A DNA stretch of 64,000 nt from Desulfotomaculum copahuensis (GTDB lineage: Bacteria; Bacillota; Desulfotomaculia; Desulfotomaculales; Desulfovirgulaceae), in the NCBI RefSeq assembly GCF_001655685.1, contig NZ_LYVF01000158.1:1-64000 (forward strand), read 5' to 3'. Below the pieces are notes generated by a model that worked only from the letters and a program-made list of their open reading frames with translations, ran no database searches and was not told the DNA's origin. The position numbers and the translations under genes are program-made. Positions 18,017-28,585 of this stretch are shown here, piece by piece; positions within the stretch are counted from its first letter, which is position 1; each line of letters begins with the position of its first letter.

Positions 18017-19141
18017 TCAGAGCATCTGCCAGTCCTTGAAAACCGGCTGGTATCCCTGACTGTAAATCATGCCGGTCATTTCGGTCACGCCCCGTTCGTC
18101 CGAGATGTCGAACTGGCCGGTGGCGCCGTCCGCAGCGGTGCGGCCGCCCACCGCCGTGCACGACCCGGCCGACATTTTGGTCACCCCCAGTTTGACCAGG
18201 CGGTCACGCAGTTCCGCCCGCTCGCGGGTGGAGACGGTAATCCCGCCCCGGGGCATGAACAGGCGGAAGGCAAGGATGTACTGGACCAGATTTTTATCGG
18301 ATACGTCGACTCGGGGCTGGAAGCCGCCCAGTTGCGGGCGCATGCGGGGCGGCGATATGCTCACTTCCACAGCCGGGTATTTGTTTTGCAGATAGTCGGC
18401 GTGCAGGCCGGTGAAGAAGGCTTCACTGCGCCACTCGTGCAGGCCGAGGAGCGCGCCCAGGTTTACCGCCCGCATGCCGGCCCGGCAGCCCCGTTCGGGC
18501 GCATCCAGACGGAAACGGTAGTTACGCTTCGGCCCGGCCGGGTGCAGTTCGGCATAGGCTTCTTCGTTGTAGGTTTCCTGGTAGATGGTCAGCCCGTCCA
18601 CGCCGGCGGCGATCAGCGCAGCGTATTCTTCCTCTTCCAGGGGATAGACCTCGATGCTGATGGAGGTGAAGTATTTTTTTAATACTTCAACGCACTCCTG
18701 CATGTAGGAAACCGGCGACTCCCGCCTGGATTCGCCGGTCAGGATCAGGATGTGCTTCAATCCGGACGCGGCAATGACCCCGGCTTCGGCTTCCACTTCG
18801 GCCGGGGATAGTTTTTTCCGCTCCAGCCGGTTGTGCGCTTGAAACCCGCAGTACAGGCAATGGTTTACGCAATAGTTGGCCACGTACAGGGGGGTAAACA
18901 AAAAGATCACGCGGCCGAATTGCTGCACAGTGAGGCGGTGTGCTTTCAAAGCCATTTCCTCGAGAAAATTTTCCGCCCGCGGTGAAAGCAGCGCCAGGTA
19001 ATCCAGTCCGGTCAAGCGGTCCTTGGCGATAATCCGCCTGATCTCCGGATCAGTGAGGCGGTCAAAAAAACGCTGGCAATCAAATTGCTTGTAGGAGCTG
19101 TATACTTCTTCGTAAAAACTCATTTGCGCCACCCTTTTCAT
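18017..19141 (-). CDS. thiH: 2-iminoacetate synthase (tyrosine lyase, radical SAM)
   Basis: 374 aa. The radical-SAM CxxxCxxC is in [11 protein letters not shown]. It cleaves tyrosine to dehydroglycine for the thiazole ring, the anaerobic route. The ATG at 19141 overlaps the thiG stop (ATGA); a second ATG at 19123 follows a good AAGGGTGG, so the true start may be six codons later. In operon with thiG (upstream) and thiF (downstream). Confidence 0.95.
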   Translation of the reverse strand: MKRVAQMSFYEEVYSSYKQFDCQRFFDRLTDPEIRRIIAKDRLTGLDYLALLSPRAENFLEEMALKAHRLTVQQFGRVIFLFTPLYVANYCVNHCLYCGFQAHNRLERKKLSPAEVEAEAGVIAASGLKHILILTGESRRESPVSYMQECVEVLKKYFTSISIEVYPLEEEEYAALIAAGVDGLTIYQETYNEEAYAELHPAGPKRNYRFRLDAPERGCRAGMRAVNLGALLGLHEWRSEAFFTGLHADYLQNKYPAVEVSISPPRMRPQLGGFQPRVDVSDKNLVQYILAFRLFMPRGGITVSTRERAELRDRLVKLGVTKMSAGSCTAVGGRTAADGATGQFDISDERGVTEMTGMIYSQGYQPVFKDWQML

Positions 19142-19911
19142 TCATCCCTTAAGAATCCGGTCAGCGGTGAAGATGCGCTGGCATATTGCCGGGTTTCCCC
19201 CGGACCGGCCAGGTAAGCCGTCCGGCCGGCCTCCACTGCCCGGCCGAAGGCGCGGGCCATGGCCACCGGGTCGGATGCCGTGGCGATGGCCGTATTCACC
19301 AGCACCGCCGCGGCGCCCATCTCCATCGCCGCAGCTGCTTCGGAAGGACGGCCGATACCGGCGTCCACAATCACGGGCAGGGAAATTTCTTCGATCAAAA
19401 TGCGGATCATTTCTTTTGTCCGCAGCCCGCGGTTGCTGCCGATCGGTGCGCCCAGCGGCATCACGGCCGCCGCTCCCGCCTCCGCCAGCCTCTTGGCCGC
19501 CATCAAATCGGGGCTCATGTAGGGCAGGACCGTAAAACCTTCGGCGGCCAGTATTTCAGTGGCCTTGATGGTCTCATAGTTGTCCGGCAGGAGGTATCTG
19601 TTGTCCGTGATCACCTCAATCTTCACCCAGTTGCCGCAACCGGCCGCTTTGGCCAGCCTGGCGATGCGCACGGCCTCTTCGGCGTTGCGGGCGCCGGAGG
19701 TGTTGGGCATCAGAATGCAATCCCCGGGTACATAAGCGGCAATGTTCTCTTCTTCAAAATCAAGATCTACCCTCCGAAGGGCTACCGTCACCACCTGCAC
19801 TCCGGAAGCCGCCACCACCTCCGGGATCAACCGGTTGGAAGGAAATTTCCCGGTGCCTAAAAACAGGCGGCTGGATATTTCCCTGCCCCCGATCACCAAG
19901 GAATCAATCAC
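19138..19911 (-). CDS. thiG: Thiazole synthase
   Basis: 257 aa, TIM-barrel thiazole synthase. The Schiff-base lysine is in [31 protein letters not shown] and [20 protein letters not shown] are the family blocks. It condenses dehydroglycine, deoxyxylulose phosphate and ThiS thiocarboxylate. It starts 5 bp after the thiS stop and overlaps thiH by 4 bp. Confidence 0.95.
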   Translation of the reverse strand: MIDSLVIGGREISSRLFLGTGKFPSNRLIPEVVAASGVQVVTVALRRVDLDFEEENIAAYVPGDCILMPNTSGARNAEEAVRIARLAKAAGCGNWVKIEVITDNRYLLPDNYETIKATEILAAEGFTVLPYMSPDLMAAKRLAEAGAAAVMPLGAPIGSNRGLRTKEMIRILIEEISLPVIVDAGIGRPSEAAAAMEMGAAAVLVNTAIATASDPVAMARAFGRAVEAGRTAYLAGPGETRQYASASSPLTGFLRDE

Positions 19912-19916
19912 CGGAC

Positions 19917-20120
19917 CTACCCCCCTCCGACAAACTTCAAAATTTCCAACCTGTCATTTTCCTTTAAAATAATACTTGGCCACGCATCTTTTTTAGCTAA
20001 TTGATTATTGTATTCGACAATAAGAGAACCTTGATTCCACTTTTTCCTTTTGACTAGATCATTGATAGTAATGCAACCGTTTGGAAGTTTTGTTATTTTT
20101 CCATTTAAAATAATGAACAA
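19917..20120 (-). CDS. thiS: Sulfur carrier protein ThiS
   Basis: 67 aa when started at a TTG six bases after GGAGGTGGG (LFIILNGK...). This aligns with the usual ThiS N-terminus M-I-LNGK; an upstream ATG would add ten unrelated residues. The beta-grasp protein ends in FVGGG, giving the C-terminal Gly-Gly that is adenylated by ThiF and thiocarboxylated. Base composition is more A+T-rich than thiGHFC, like the neighbouring island. The 92 bp upstream hold no TPP-riboswitch motif. Confidence 0.85.
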   Translation of the reverse strand: MFIILNGKITKLPNGCITINDLVKRKKWNQGSLIVEYNNQLAKKDAWPSIILKENDRLEILKFVGGG

Positions 20121-20212
20121 ATATACCCACCTCCATTTTGGATATTGCATTATGTTTTGAATTGTCAGAATTATTTAAAGTCAATAATATTATAGGTAAA
20201 TATATTTCCTTC

Positions 20213-21667
20213 TTACTCCCCCGCTATTCTTCCGGCGATTGTAAGCTCATAAACTACATCATTAACTGTTAAATGATATTTTCTAACTATCTTTTGATGT
20301 GGCAAGTTGGTGGAAACAGAAAATCCCTTACTCAAATCTGTTTGATTCTTAGCAAGAAAATTAGTAGTAACCCGGCCAGATTGAAAGTCTTGGTGTTGTA
20401 AAATCATTTGATGAAAAGGTATAGTTGTCTTAACTCCTTCTATAACAAAATCATTTAATGCCCTTTGCATGCGTGCAACGGCTTCCTGCCGGTCCCGGCC
20501 CCATGAGATGAGCTTGGCAATCATGGAATCATACAGGTTTGGGATGGTATACCCGGGGAAAACCGCACTCTCAACACGTACTCCGAAACCGGCAGGTGGC
20601 ACATATTGCCTGATGGTCCCCGGGTTGGGCAAAAAGTTTTGCGCCGGATCTTCTGCGTTAATGCGGCATTCTATGGCTGCACCACGGATCTTTATATCAT
20701 GCTGTTGAAAACTTAACGGTAAACCGGCGGCAATCCGAATTTGCTCTTTAACTATATCGACTCCTGTAACCATTTCTGTTACCGGGTGTTCAACCTGGAT
20801 ACGGGTATTCATCTCCATGAAATAAAATTTTTCATCAGCATCCAGGAGAAACTCCACAGTACCAACCCCGCGGTAGCCAACTTGCTTTGCCAGGCGGACA
20901 GCTACATCACCCATTTTCTGCGCTGTGGTAACACTTAAAACCGGGCAGGGTGCTTCTTCCAGAATTTTTTGATGCCGCCTTTGCAATGAACAATCTCTTT
21001 CCCCTAAAAAAACAACGTTACCGAAGTTGTCAGCCAGTAATTGAATTTCGACATGACGTGGCTCTGTAATATATTTTTCCAGGTAAACGCTCGAATCGCC
21101 AAAACAAGATTGCGCTTCTGTACAGGCGGACATAAAGGCCCGGGACAAATCTGTCACATTTTGTGCCAGGCGCATACCTCGTCCACCCCCACCAGCCGAG
21201 GCTTTAATCAGTAAAGGGTACCCCATTTGAGCTGCAATTGCCTCGGCTTCCGCAATGGTCGCCACAGCGCCACTGGAACCAGGCACTACGGGAACACCGG
21301 CCTTCTGAGCCGTTTCCTTGGCCTGTACTTTATCACCCATAAGTTTCATTACTTCAGGAGACGGCCCGATGAAAACCAGACCGGCATCTAGACAGGCACG
21401 GGCAAAAGCCGGGTTTTCAGCCAAAAAACCGTAACCAGGGTGGATGGCCTCAGCCCCCGTTTTTTTAGCGGCAAACACAATTTTTTCAATATTTAAGTAT
21501 TCCCGGGGAGCGCCAAGGTTGTACGTTTCTGATGCTTTGCGGCAAGGTAGGCTTTCTTTATCAGCATCTGTATATGTCATGACGCTATCGATGCCCATTT
21601 CCTTGCAGGCATGAATAATCCTTAATGCTATTTCACCCCGGTTGGCAATTAATATCTTTTTAAACAT
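20213..21667 (-). CDS. accC: Biotin carboxylase subunit of an acyl-CoA carboxylase
   Basis: 484 aa starting at MFKKILIANRGEIALRI; sixteen upstream in-frame residues lack a ribosome site. The ATP-grasp signature KASAGGGGRGMR, biotin-carboxylase blocks (HPGYGFLAENPAFA, ERDCSLQRRHQKILEEAPCP, MNTRIQVEHPVTEM) and normal length are clear. Its partners are spread through the island: carboxyltransferase at 25392, carrier at 29823 and probably the 50-aa protein at 29648, with PFOR inserted between. It carboxylates biotin on the carrier with ATP and bicarbonate. The gene symbol refers to the subunit type; fatty-acid synthesis is not implied. Confidence 0.9.
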   Translation of the reverse strand: MFKKILIANRGEIALRIIHACKEMGIDSVMTYTDADKESLPCRKASETYNLGAPREYLNIEKIVFAAKKTGAEAIHPGYGFLAENPAFARACLDAGLVFIGPSPEVMKLMGDKVQAKETAQKAGVPVVPGSSGAVATIAEAEAIAAQMGYPLLIKASAGGGGRGMRLAQNVTDLSRAFMSACTEAQSCFGDSSVYLEKYITEPRHVEIQLLADNFGNVVFLGERDCSLQRRHQKILEEAPCPVLSVTTAQKMGDVAVRLAKQVGYRGVGTVEFLLDADEKFYFMEMNTRIQVEHPVTEMVTGVDIVKEQIRIAAGLPLSFQQHDIKIRGAAIECRINAEDPAQNFLPNPGTIRQYVPPAGFGVRVESAVFPGYTIPNLYDSMIAKLISWGRDRQEAVARMQRALNDFVIEGVKTTIPFHQMILQHQDFQSGRVTTNFLAKNQTDLSKGFSVSTNLPHQKIVRKYHLTVNDVVYELTIAGRIAGE

Positions 21668-21805
21668 AAAACCACCACCCACAATATTTGACCCTTTCCA
21701 TCCGGAATCCAAACATCACATATGGAAAATAACCTGCAATGTTATGCTTCATTTATAATTGCAACTGTTTCAGCCCGTTAAACCCCGGCATCACTCATTT
21801 ACTGC

Positions 21806-24800
21806 TTACTTGAAACATCCCTCACCGTCTGATCCCCGTGCCAGGCTGGAATATTTTTCATACCTTTCTTTGGCATCTATTTCTGCGTTTACAAATAATT
21901 GCCCGGCATTTTCCGGGAACTCTTGTTTAAGTGCGGCATAGCGAACCTCGCCTTCAATGAATTCTCTGAACGAACCAGTAGGCTCCTTGGAGTCGAGTAT
22001 GAACGGGTTCTTTCCTTCTTTGGTCAAATCAGGATTATACCTGTAAAGATGCCAGTATCCCGCTTTTACTGCTTTATCCATTTCATGCTGGGACAGCCCC
22101 ATACCGGCTTTTAACCCATGGTTGATACACGGCGAGTAGGCGATAATAAGAGATGGCCCTTGATAAGCCTCAGCTTCTTTGATCGCCTTGATAGTCTGGC
22201 CCCTATCGGCACCCATGGCAACCTGCGCTACATAAACGTAGCCATAGGTCATGGCCATCATGCCAAGATCTTTTTTCTTGGTCTTCTTGCCGGATGCCGC
22301 AAATTTTGCGACGGCGGCGGCAGGTGTAGCCTTTGAGGACTGTCCCCCGGTATTTGAGTAAACCTCAGTATCGAAAACCAAGATATTGACGTCCTCACCG
22401 GAGGCCAGCACATGATCCAACCCACCGTATCCGATGTCATATGCCCATCCGTCCCCACCGAAGATCCAGATGGATTGCTTTACCAAAAAGTGCTTTCTAG
22501 CAGCGATTTCATCGATAATCCGGTTCTGTCCGGTGACAAGAAGAGGCAGAATCCTGGCGGTTGCTATTTTGGAAGCCGCCGCGTCGTCCCTGACCGCCAG
22601 CCATTCCTGGAAGCCTTCTTTCAGACCGGACGGAATATCCAATGAAAGAGCTTCCTTCATTAAAATAGCAATATGATTCCTGATCTGCCTGATGGCAATA
22701 GCCACACCGTAACCGTGCTCGGCGTTGTCCTCAAAGAGGGAATTGGCCCAGGCCGGACCTTTACCTTCCTTGTTTGTGCAATACGGCATGGAGGGAGCGC
22801 TGCCGCCCCAAATTGAAGAACAACCGGTGGCGTTGGATATTATCATTCTTTCGCCAAACAATTGCGTAACCAGCTTTGCGTAGGGAGTTTCCCCGCAACC
22901 CTGGCATGCACCGGAGAATTCGAGCAGAGGCTGTGCAAACTGGCTTCCCTTAACAGTAAACAGATCCCACGCATCACGTTTTTCAGGAACCGTCATGGCG
23001 TAATCCCAGTTTACCGACTCCCGGGCAACCTGACTTTCCAACGATTCGAACTCAAGTGCCTTCTTTTTAGCCGGACACGTATTGATGCAACTGCCGCACC
23101 CCATACAATCAAGAGGGCTGATCTGAACGCGGAAGGACATCCCGGCAAGCCGCCTGCCGGCGGCGGGCACGGTTTCAAAAGAAGCCGGGGCATCACCGGT
23201 CTCCCGGTCGCTTAAAAGAACGGGCCTGATAGCAGCATGGGGGCAAACCAGGGAACACTGGTTGCATTGTATGCAGTTTTCTTTTATCCACCTGGGAATA
23301 AATGCCGCGACCCCTCTTTTTTCATACCTTGAAGTACCAAGCGGAAATCTTCCGTCCGGCACATCCTTAAAAGCACTGACGGGTAACTTGTCACCTTCCA
23401 GTCTGTTCATGGGCTGAAGGATGTTGCGGATGAAAGCGGGAACGTCTTTATCTACAGGTTTTTCGTCAACCGCAAACTCCCAAGCGGCAGGTACGGTAAT
23501 TTTTACCAGTTCAGTGATTCCTTTATCAACTGATTCGCAATTCATATTGACCACATCTTCGCCTTTTCTGCTATATGCCTTTTCGATGGAATCTTTCAAG
23601 TGAAATATAGCCTGGTCCACGGGGATGATGTTGGTCAGCTTAAAGAAAGCAGATTGCATAATCATATTGGTCCGGTTCCCCAAACCGATATCTTTGGCTA
23701 TTTGAGCCGCATTAATAGTATAAAAATTTATCCGGTGACCGGCTATATAGCGTTTCATCCCGGCCGGCAACTTTTCTTCCAGTGCTTCCGGTGACCAAGT
23801 GCAATTAAGCAGGAAAGTCCCGCCATCTTTCAGCCCTGCAAGTAGATCGAAGCTATCTACATATGATTGGTTGCTGCAGGAAATGAAATCCGCGTTGGTA
23901 ATTAAATATGGACACTTAATCGGTTTATTTCCAAAGCGCAGGTGGGAAACGGTTATCCCGCCCGATTTTTTGGAATCGTAAGCAAAGTATGCTTGCGTAT
24001 ACATATCAGTGTTATCGCCAATAATCTCCACCGCTTGTTTATTCGCTCCCACCGTCCCGTCGGAGCCAAGTCCGAAAAACTTGCACTGGATAGTACCTTC
24101 CGGCGTGGTATCAACATTGGTTGAGCGCTCAAGAGAAAGATTGGTGACATCGTCTGTTATACCCAATGTAAATCTCATTTTAGGACTGACGCTCTTTAAA
24201 TTTTCGTATACGGCTAAGATGTCCGCAGGAATGACATCTTTAGAGCCAAGGCCATAACGGCCCCCGGTGATGATTGGTTTTTCATCCCTGTTGTAAAAGA
24301 CAGTCCGTACGTCCTGATAAAGTGGCTCCCCAAGGGCACCAGGTTCCTTGGTACGGTCCAGCACCGCAATTTTCTTGATTGTTCCGGGAAGGACATCAAA
24401 GAAATGCCTGGCTGAAAACGGCCTGTAAAGATGTACCTTGATCAAACCTACTTTTTCACCGGCACGGGTCAAATAATTTATAACCTCTTCGATTACATCA
24501 CAAATCGAACCCATGGCAACGATCACATATTCTGCATCCGGCGCGCCATAGTAATTGAAAGGCAAATATTCCCTGCCGGTAATTTTACTGATTTCCTTCA
24601 TATATCCTGCTACGATTTCCGGAACGCTATCGTAGTAAGAATTGCAAGCCTCCCTGGCCTGAAAGAAAATATCTGGATTTTGAGCTGTTCCCTTCATCAC
24701 CGGGTGTTCCGGATTCAAGGCCCGCTCCCTAAAAGCCCTGACTGCATTGTAATCAAGTAAACCGGCTAGTTGCTCAAGCTCGATGACCTCAATTTTTTGC

Positions 24801-25339
24801 ATCTCGTGAGATGTCCTGAAACCGTCGAAAAAATGCATGAACGGCACTCTTGACTTAATAGCCGCCAGGTGTGCAACGCCGGCCAGATCCATCACTTCCT
24901 GAACACTGGCGGAAGCCAGCATGGCAAAACCGGTTTGACGGCAGGCCATTACGTCGGAATGGTCCCCAAAAATGCTCAGAGCATGAGACGCGAGCGCCCT
25001 GGCAGTAACGTGAATTACTCCCGGTAGCAGTTCGCCGGCTATCTTGTACATATTGGGAATCATCAATAACAACCCTTGCGAGGCGGTATAGGTGGTGCTA
25101 AGCGCCCCCGCCGAAAGAGCACCGTGCAAGGCTCCTGCTGCGCCGGCCTCGGACTGCATTTCAACGACTTTCACTGTTTGACCGAAAAGGTTTTTCCTTC
25201 CCTGAGCGCTCCATTCATCAACATATTCCGCCATCGGCGAAGATGGTGTAATCGGAAAAATGGCAGCGCATTCCGTAAACGCATAAGATACATAGGCTGC
25301 CGCTTTGTTTCCGTCCATGGTCTTTAAATTACCTGGCAT
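21806..25339 (-). CDS. nifJ: Pyruvate:ferredoxin (flavodoxin) oxidoreductase, single-chain
   Basis: 1177 aa from MPGNLKTMDG, behind GGGAGGAG. It is the full one-piece PFOR architecture: N-terminal pyruvate-binding domain (ITPSSPMAEYVDEW), domains II-III, the ferredoxin insert with two [4Fe-4S] motifs (CIQCNQCSLVC, CMGCGSCINTC), and the ThDP domain with the proximal cluster (GACQGCGETPY) and GGDGWAYDIGYGGLDH. It interconverts pyruvate and acetyl-CoA + CO2 with ferredoxin. Placed between two carboxylase subunit genes, it would link acetyl-CoA from the island's pathway to pyruvate. It needs ThDP, which the adjacent thiamine operon makes. Confidence 0.95.
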   Translation of the reverse strand: MPGNLKTMDGNKAAAYVSYAFTECAAIFPITPSSPMAEYVDEWSAQGRKNLFGQTVKVVEMQSEAGAAGALHGALSAGALSTTYTASQGLLLMIPNMYKIAGELLPGVIHVTARALASHALSIFGDHSDVMACRQTGFAMLASASVQEVMDLAGVAHLAAIKSRVPFMHFFDGFRTSHEMQKIEVIELEQLAGLLDYNAVRAFRERALNPEHPVMKGTAQNPDIFFQAREACNSYYDSVPEIVAGYMKEISKITGREYLPFNYYGAPDAEYVIVAMGSICDVIEEVINYLTRAGEKVGLIKVHLYRPFSARHFFDVLPGTIKKIAVLDRTKEPGALGEPLYQDVRTVFYNRDEKPIITGGRYGLGSKDVIPADILAVYENLKSVSPKMRFTLGITDDVTNLSLERSTNVDTTPEGTIQCKFFGLGSDGTVGANKQAVEIIGDNTDMYTQAYFAYDSKKSGGITVSHLRFGNKPIKCPYLITNADFISCSNQSYVDSFDLLAGLKDGGTFLLNCTWSPEALEEKLPAGMKRYIAGHRINFYTINAAQIAKDIGLGNRTNMIMQSAFFKLTNIIPVDQAIFHLKDSIEKAYSRKGEDVVNMNCESVDKGITELVKITVPAAWEFAVDEKPVDKDVPAFIRNILQPMNRLEGDKLPVSAFKDVPDGRFPLGTSRYEKRGVAAFIPRWIKENCIQCNQCSLVCPHAAIRPVLLSDRETGDAPASFETVPAAGRRLAGMSFRVQISPLDCMGCGSCINTCPAKKKALEFESLESQVARESVNWDYAMTVPEKRDAWDLFTVKGSQFAQPLLEFSGACQGCGETPYAKLVTQLFGERMIISNATGCSSIWGGSAPSMPYCTNKEGKGPAWANSLFEDNAEHGYGVAIAIRQIRNHIAILMKEALSLDIPSGLKEGFQEWLAVRDDAAASKIATARILPLLVTGQNRIIDEIAARKHFLVKQSIWIFGGDGWAYDIGYGGLDHVLASGEDVNILVFDTEVYSNTGGQSSKATPAAAVAKFAASGKKTKKKDLGMMAMTYGYVYVAQVAMGADRGQTIKAIKEAEAYQGPSLIIAYSPCINHGLKAGMGLSQHEMDKAVKAGYWHLYRYNPDLTKEGKNPFILDSKEPTGSFREFIEGEVRYAALKQEFPENAGQLFVNAEIDAKERYEKYSSLARGSDGEGCFK

Positions 25340-25391
25340 TATTGATCTCCTCCCAAATAAAGCTGGCACTGCTGGTGCCTTTTCTCAACAG

Positions 25392-26933
25392 TTATAAAGG
25401 AATATTGCCATGCTTTTTCCAAAGAGCCTGTTCCTTCTTTTCAGTAAAGACATCCAACGCATTAATTATGCGAACCCGGGTCTCCGCCGGATCAATAACA
25501 TCATCAATGTGCATTTTGAAAGCTGCCTCATATGGGTTGGCGAACTTGGATTCATATTCTTTTATCTTTTCTTGCCTGAAAGCGTTTATATCCTGTGCAG
25601 CAGCGATTTCTTTTTTGAAAATTACCTTGACCGCCCCTTCCGCACCCATCACGGCTATTTCGGCCGTCGGCCAGGCCAGAACCAAATCCGCTCCCAGGTG
25701 TTTGCTGCACATGGCAATATAGGCGCCTCCGAATGCCTTACGGAGAATAACAGTGATTTTTGGCACAGTGGCTTCGGAATATGCATACAGAAGCTTAGCC
25801 CCGTGACGAATGATCCCTTTGTACTCCTCTTGAACCCCTGGCATATAACCAGGTATATCCACCAGGGTGATTAGAGGAATATTAAAAGCGTCACAAAAAC
25901 GAACAAATCGCGCCGCCTTATCAGCACTATCGCTATCCAGCACACCGGCAAAAACTTGCGGCTGGTTTGCTACAATCCCAGCCGTCAGCCCTGCAAAGCG
26001 GGCAAAGCCGACAATGACATTGCGGGCAAACCCGGCCTTTACTTCAAGAAACTCACCATCATCGGTGATACGTTCAATGATTCTGTGCATATCGAAACCC
26101 CGCCTGGAACTGGCAGGCAATACCTTAATCAGTTCTTCATCCCGTTCGCAGAAATTTTCCCTGCCCGGAACCCGCGGAACACCGCTTCTATTGTTTTGTG
26201 GAATAAAGGTAATCAATTTACGGATCCCATCAAGGCAGGCCCGCTGGCTTTCTGCAAAAAAGTCGACGTTACCTGTTACCTGGGCATGAACATGGGCACC
26301 ACCCAAATCATCCATGGAAATATCCTGCCCCATGACTTCTTTAATTACAGCCGGTCCGGTGATAAACATGTAGCCGGTTTTATCGACCTGGAACACAAAG
26401 TCAGTCATGGCCGGGGAATATACCGCCCCGCCGGCGCAAATGCCCATAATGGCAGTTATTTGCGGAACAACTCCCGAGTAACGGGTATTGCGATAAAATA
26501 TCCCCCCATAACCTGCGAGTGCATCCGTCCCCTCTTGAATACGAGCCCCCGCCGAATCGCAAAGTCCGATAATAGGCGCTCCCGCCCTGGCTGCCATGTC
26601 CATGATGTTGGTAATTTTACGGGCGTGCGCCTCTCCCAGAGATCCTCCGAGGATCCTGAAATCCTGGGCATAAACGAAAACCCGCCGCTTGTGTATTTGT
26701 CCGTAGCCAGTGATCACACTGTCTCCCATGACGCCTTTTTTTTCCATGCCAAAGTCTGTACATCGGTGCCTGGCGAACATATTAACTTCAGTAAAAGTGC
26801 CTTCATCAAGCAACGCCAAGATCATAGTACGGGCATCCAGTCTTTCGATCCCCTGTTCCGATATAACCGCGCGACCCGTTGGATTAAGAGCCTTTTCCTT
26901 TAAAGAAATAAAATTATTCATAGCCTGCTGCAT
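25392..26933 (-). CDS. Acyl-CoA carboxyltransferase subunit (PCC-beta / MmdA type)
   Basis: 513 aa if started at MQQAMNNF (GGGGGC eight bases before); the first ATG adds five residues without a ribosome site. It is the carboxyltransferase of the propionyl-CoA carboxylase beta / methylmalonyl-CoA decarboxylase alpha family: both crotonase-like halves, GLCDSAGARIQEG in the first, and LVDIPGYMPGVQEEYKGIIRHGAKLLYAYSEA-type sequence in the second (shown in part). With the biotin carboxylase and carrier it should carboxylate a short acyl-CoA; substrate choice (acetyl, propionyl, branched) cannot be read from sequence alone. Confidence 0.88.
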   Translation of the reverse strand: MQQAMNNFISLKEKALNPTGRAVISEQGIERLDARTMILALLDEGTFTEVNMFARHRCTDFGMEKKGVMGDSVITGYGQIHKRRVFVYAQDFRILGGSLGEAHARKITNIMDMAARAGAPIIGLCDSAGARIQEGTDALAGYGGIFYRNTRYSGVVPQITAIMGICAGGAVYSPAMTDFVFQVDKTGYMFITGPAVIKEVMGQDISMDDLGGAHVHAQVTGNVDFFAESQRACLDGIRKLITFIPQNNRSGVPRVPGRENFCERDEELIKVLPASSRRGFDMHRIIERITDDGEFLEVKAGFARNVIVGFARFAGLTAGIVANQPQVFAGVLDSDSADKAARFVRFCDAFNIPLITLVDIPGYMPGVQEEYKGIIRHGAKLLYAYSEATVPKITVILRKAFGGAYIAMCSKHLGADLVLAWPTAEIAVMGAEGAVKVIFKKEIAAAQDINAFRQEKIKEYESKFANPYEAAFKMHIDDVIDPAETRVRIINALDVFTEKKEQALWKKHGNIPL

Positions 26934-26959
26934 ACCAACTGCCCCCATTGTAAACTTAT

Positions 26960-28528
26960 TCAGATCGCCCGCTCCTGACCAACCCAGTAAGATTGGCGCA
27001 ATGTTCTTTTCAGAATTTTTCCGGTTGCCGTACGGGGAAAATCCTTAACAAATTCTATAGAACGCGGCCGCTTGTAACCTGCCAACCTTTCTTTGCAATA
27101 GTTGATCAAATCCTCTTCGTTTACCTTTGCTTCATCCTTGAGCAAAACCAGAGCTTTGACTTCCTCGCCCCATTTTTCATGAGGCACGCCAATTACGGCA
27201 ACTTCAGAAACAGCCGGATGTTTGCTCAGCACCTCTTCAATCTCCGCCGGATAAATATTCTCGCCACCACTGATAATCATGTCATTCTTACGATCGACCA
27301 GGAAATAGTAACCTTCATCATCGAAATAGGCCATATCACCTGCCGTCGCCCATTCGCCATCAATTGCCTCCTTTGTTTTAACCGGATCCTTATAATACCC
27401 AACAAAAGCTGAAGGCGCCTTAGCCCATAACACTCCTACTTCACCAGGATTACTTATTATCTTATTCTTCTCATTAACTAATTTAATTTCGATACCTGGA
27501 TTAGGCTTACCAATACTACGCACCTTGCGCATTTGATCTTTATGACGCAAAGTGGTAAGTGCTCCCGTTTCCGTAGATCCATATCCCTCGCTAAACTTAA
27601 CATTTTTAAAGAATTTAAGGGCATCTTCTTTTGTCTTGGACAAAAGCGGAGCTGATGAAGAACCCAAAGATGTCAGTGAGCTAATGTCATACTTACATTT
27701 TATCTCTTCGGGTAACTCCAAAATTTTAATGATCATTGTTGGTACCATTGAAGTTGTGGTCACCCTTTCCTTCTCAATGGTAGCCAAGACCTTCTCCGCA
27801 TTAAACTTGCCGGAAGGAAATATCACATTTGTACCACCCATCCATAAGGTGATAAGTGTCGCCCAAATACTATTGGAATGACATATAGGCATAATAGCCA
27901 GCAAGACACGATCGCTCATATTCACTCCAGGACGGTTGGCATTACGCAATAGAGCGTTTTTAACCACCTCCAAAGTACCCCTGACCTGAATCATAGCGCC
28001 TTTAGGAAAACCGGTGGTGCCGGAGGTATATCCCAAATAAAATAGATCCGCTTCATTGCTATCAACCATTGGCTCATGATGCGGTTGGTCACGTAATAAG
28101 TTTTCATAACCATTCATATAGCGAGGCAATTGATTAATCGATCCAACAACAATACAATTATGTGGTTTTATTTTCGGCAATTTTTGAGGGCGCAAATCAA
28201 AAATAAATTCCTCACCAATGATCAGACCTTTAGCGTCAGAGTTATTAATAATATATTCTCTTTCTTCTGGTACAAGGCGAAAGTTAACTGGAACAGAAAT
28301 AACACCAATTCTTGCAAGCCCATGATATATTTCCAAAAACTCGATACAATTATATAAGATAATTGCAACCTTATCACCACGACGAAAACCTTTGGCTAAC
28401 ATTGCCTGAGCAAACTTATTAGCGCGAGCGTTAAGTTCCGAATAAGTCACTCTATTATCTTCATAGACTGCTGCAACCTTATCAGGAAAACGCCATGAAT
28501 TAATGCGCAAACCATCTGCTAGATTCAT
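26960..28528 (-). CDS. Acyl-CoA synthetase (AMP-forming ligase)
   Basis: 522 aa from MNLADGLRIN, nine bases after GGGGG. It has the adenylate-forming family P-loop YTSGTTGFPKGA, the YGSTETG motif, the hinge DRKNDMIISGGENIYP and the C-terminal catalytic Lys in PRTATGKILKR. It activates a carboxylic acid to its CoA ester; the DRKNDMI/ENIYP pattern is typical of short- to medium-chain and aromatic acid ligases. In the island it may feed a branched or hydroxy acid into the mutase pathway. It lies between meaB and the carboxyltransferase. Confidence 0.88.
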   Translation of the reverse strand: MNLADGLRINSWRFPDKVAAVYEDNRVTYSELNARANKFAQAMLAKGFRRGDKVAIILYNCIEFLEIYHGLARIGVISVPVNFRLVPEEREYIINNSDAKGLIIGEEFIFDLRPQKLPKIKPHNCIVVGSINQLPRYMNGYENLLRDQPHHEPMVDSNEADLFYLGYTSGTTGFPKGAMIQVRGTLEVVKNALLRNANRPGVNMSDRVLLAIMPICHSNSIWATLITLWMGGTNVIFPSGKFNAEKVLATIEKERVTTTSMVPTMIIKILELPEEIKCKYDISSLTSLGSSSAPLLSKTKEDALKFFKNVKFSEGYGSTETGALTTLRHKDQMRKVRSIGKPNPGIEIKLVNEKNKIISNPGEVGVLWAKAPSAFVGYYKDPVKTKEAIDGEWATAGDMAYFDDEGYYFLVDRKNDMIISGGENIYPAEIEEVLSKHPAVSEVAVIGVPHEKWGEEVKALVLLKDEAKVNEEDLINYCKERLAGYKRPRSIEFVKDFPRTATGKILKRTLRQSYWVGQERAI

Positions 28529-28585
28529 TCTCCAAACCCCCAATAATTAATTTTAAAACAGGTGATTTCTAAATATTTCTACAAC

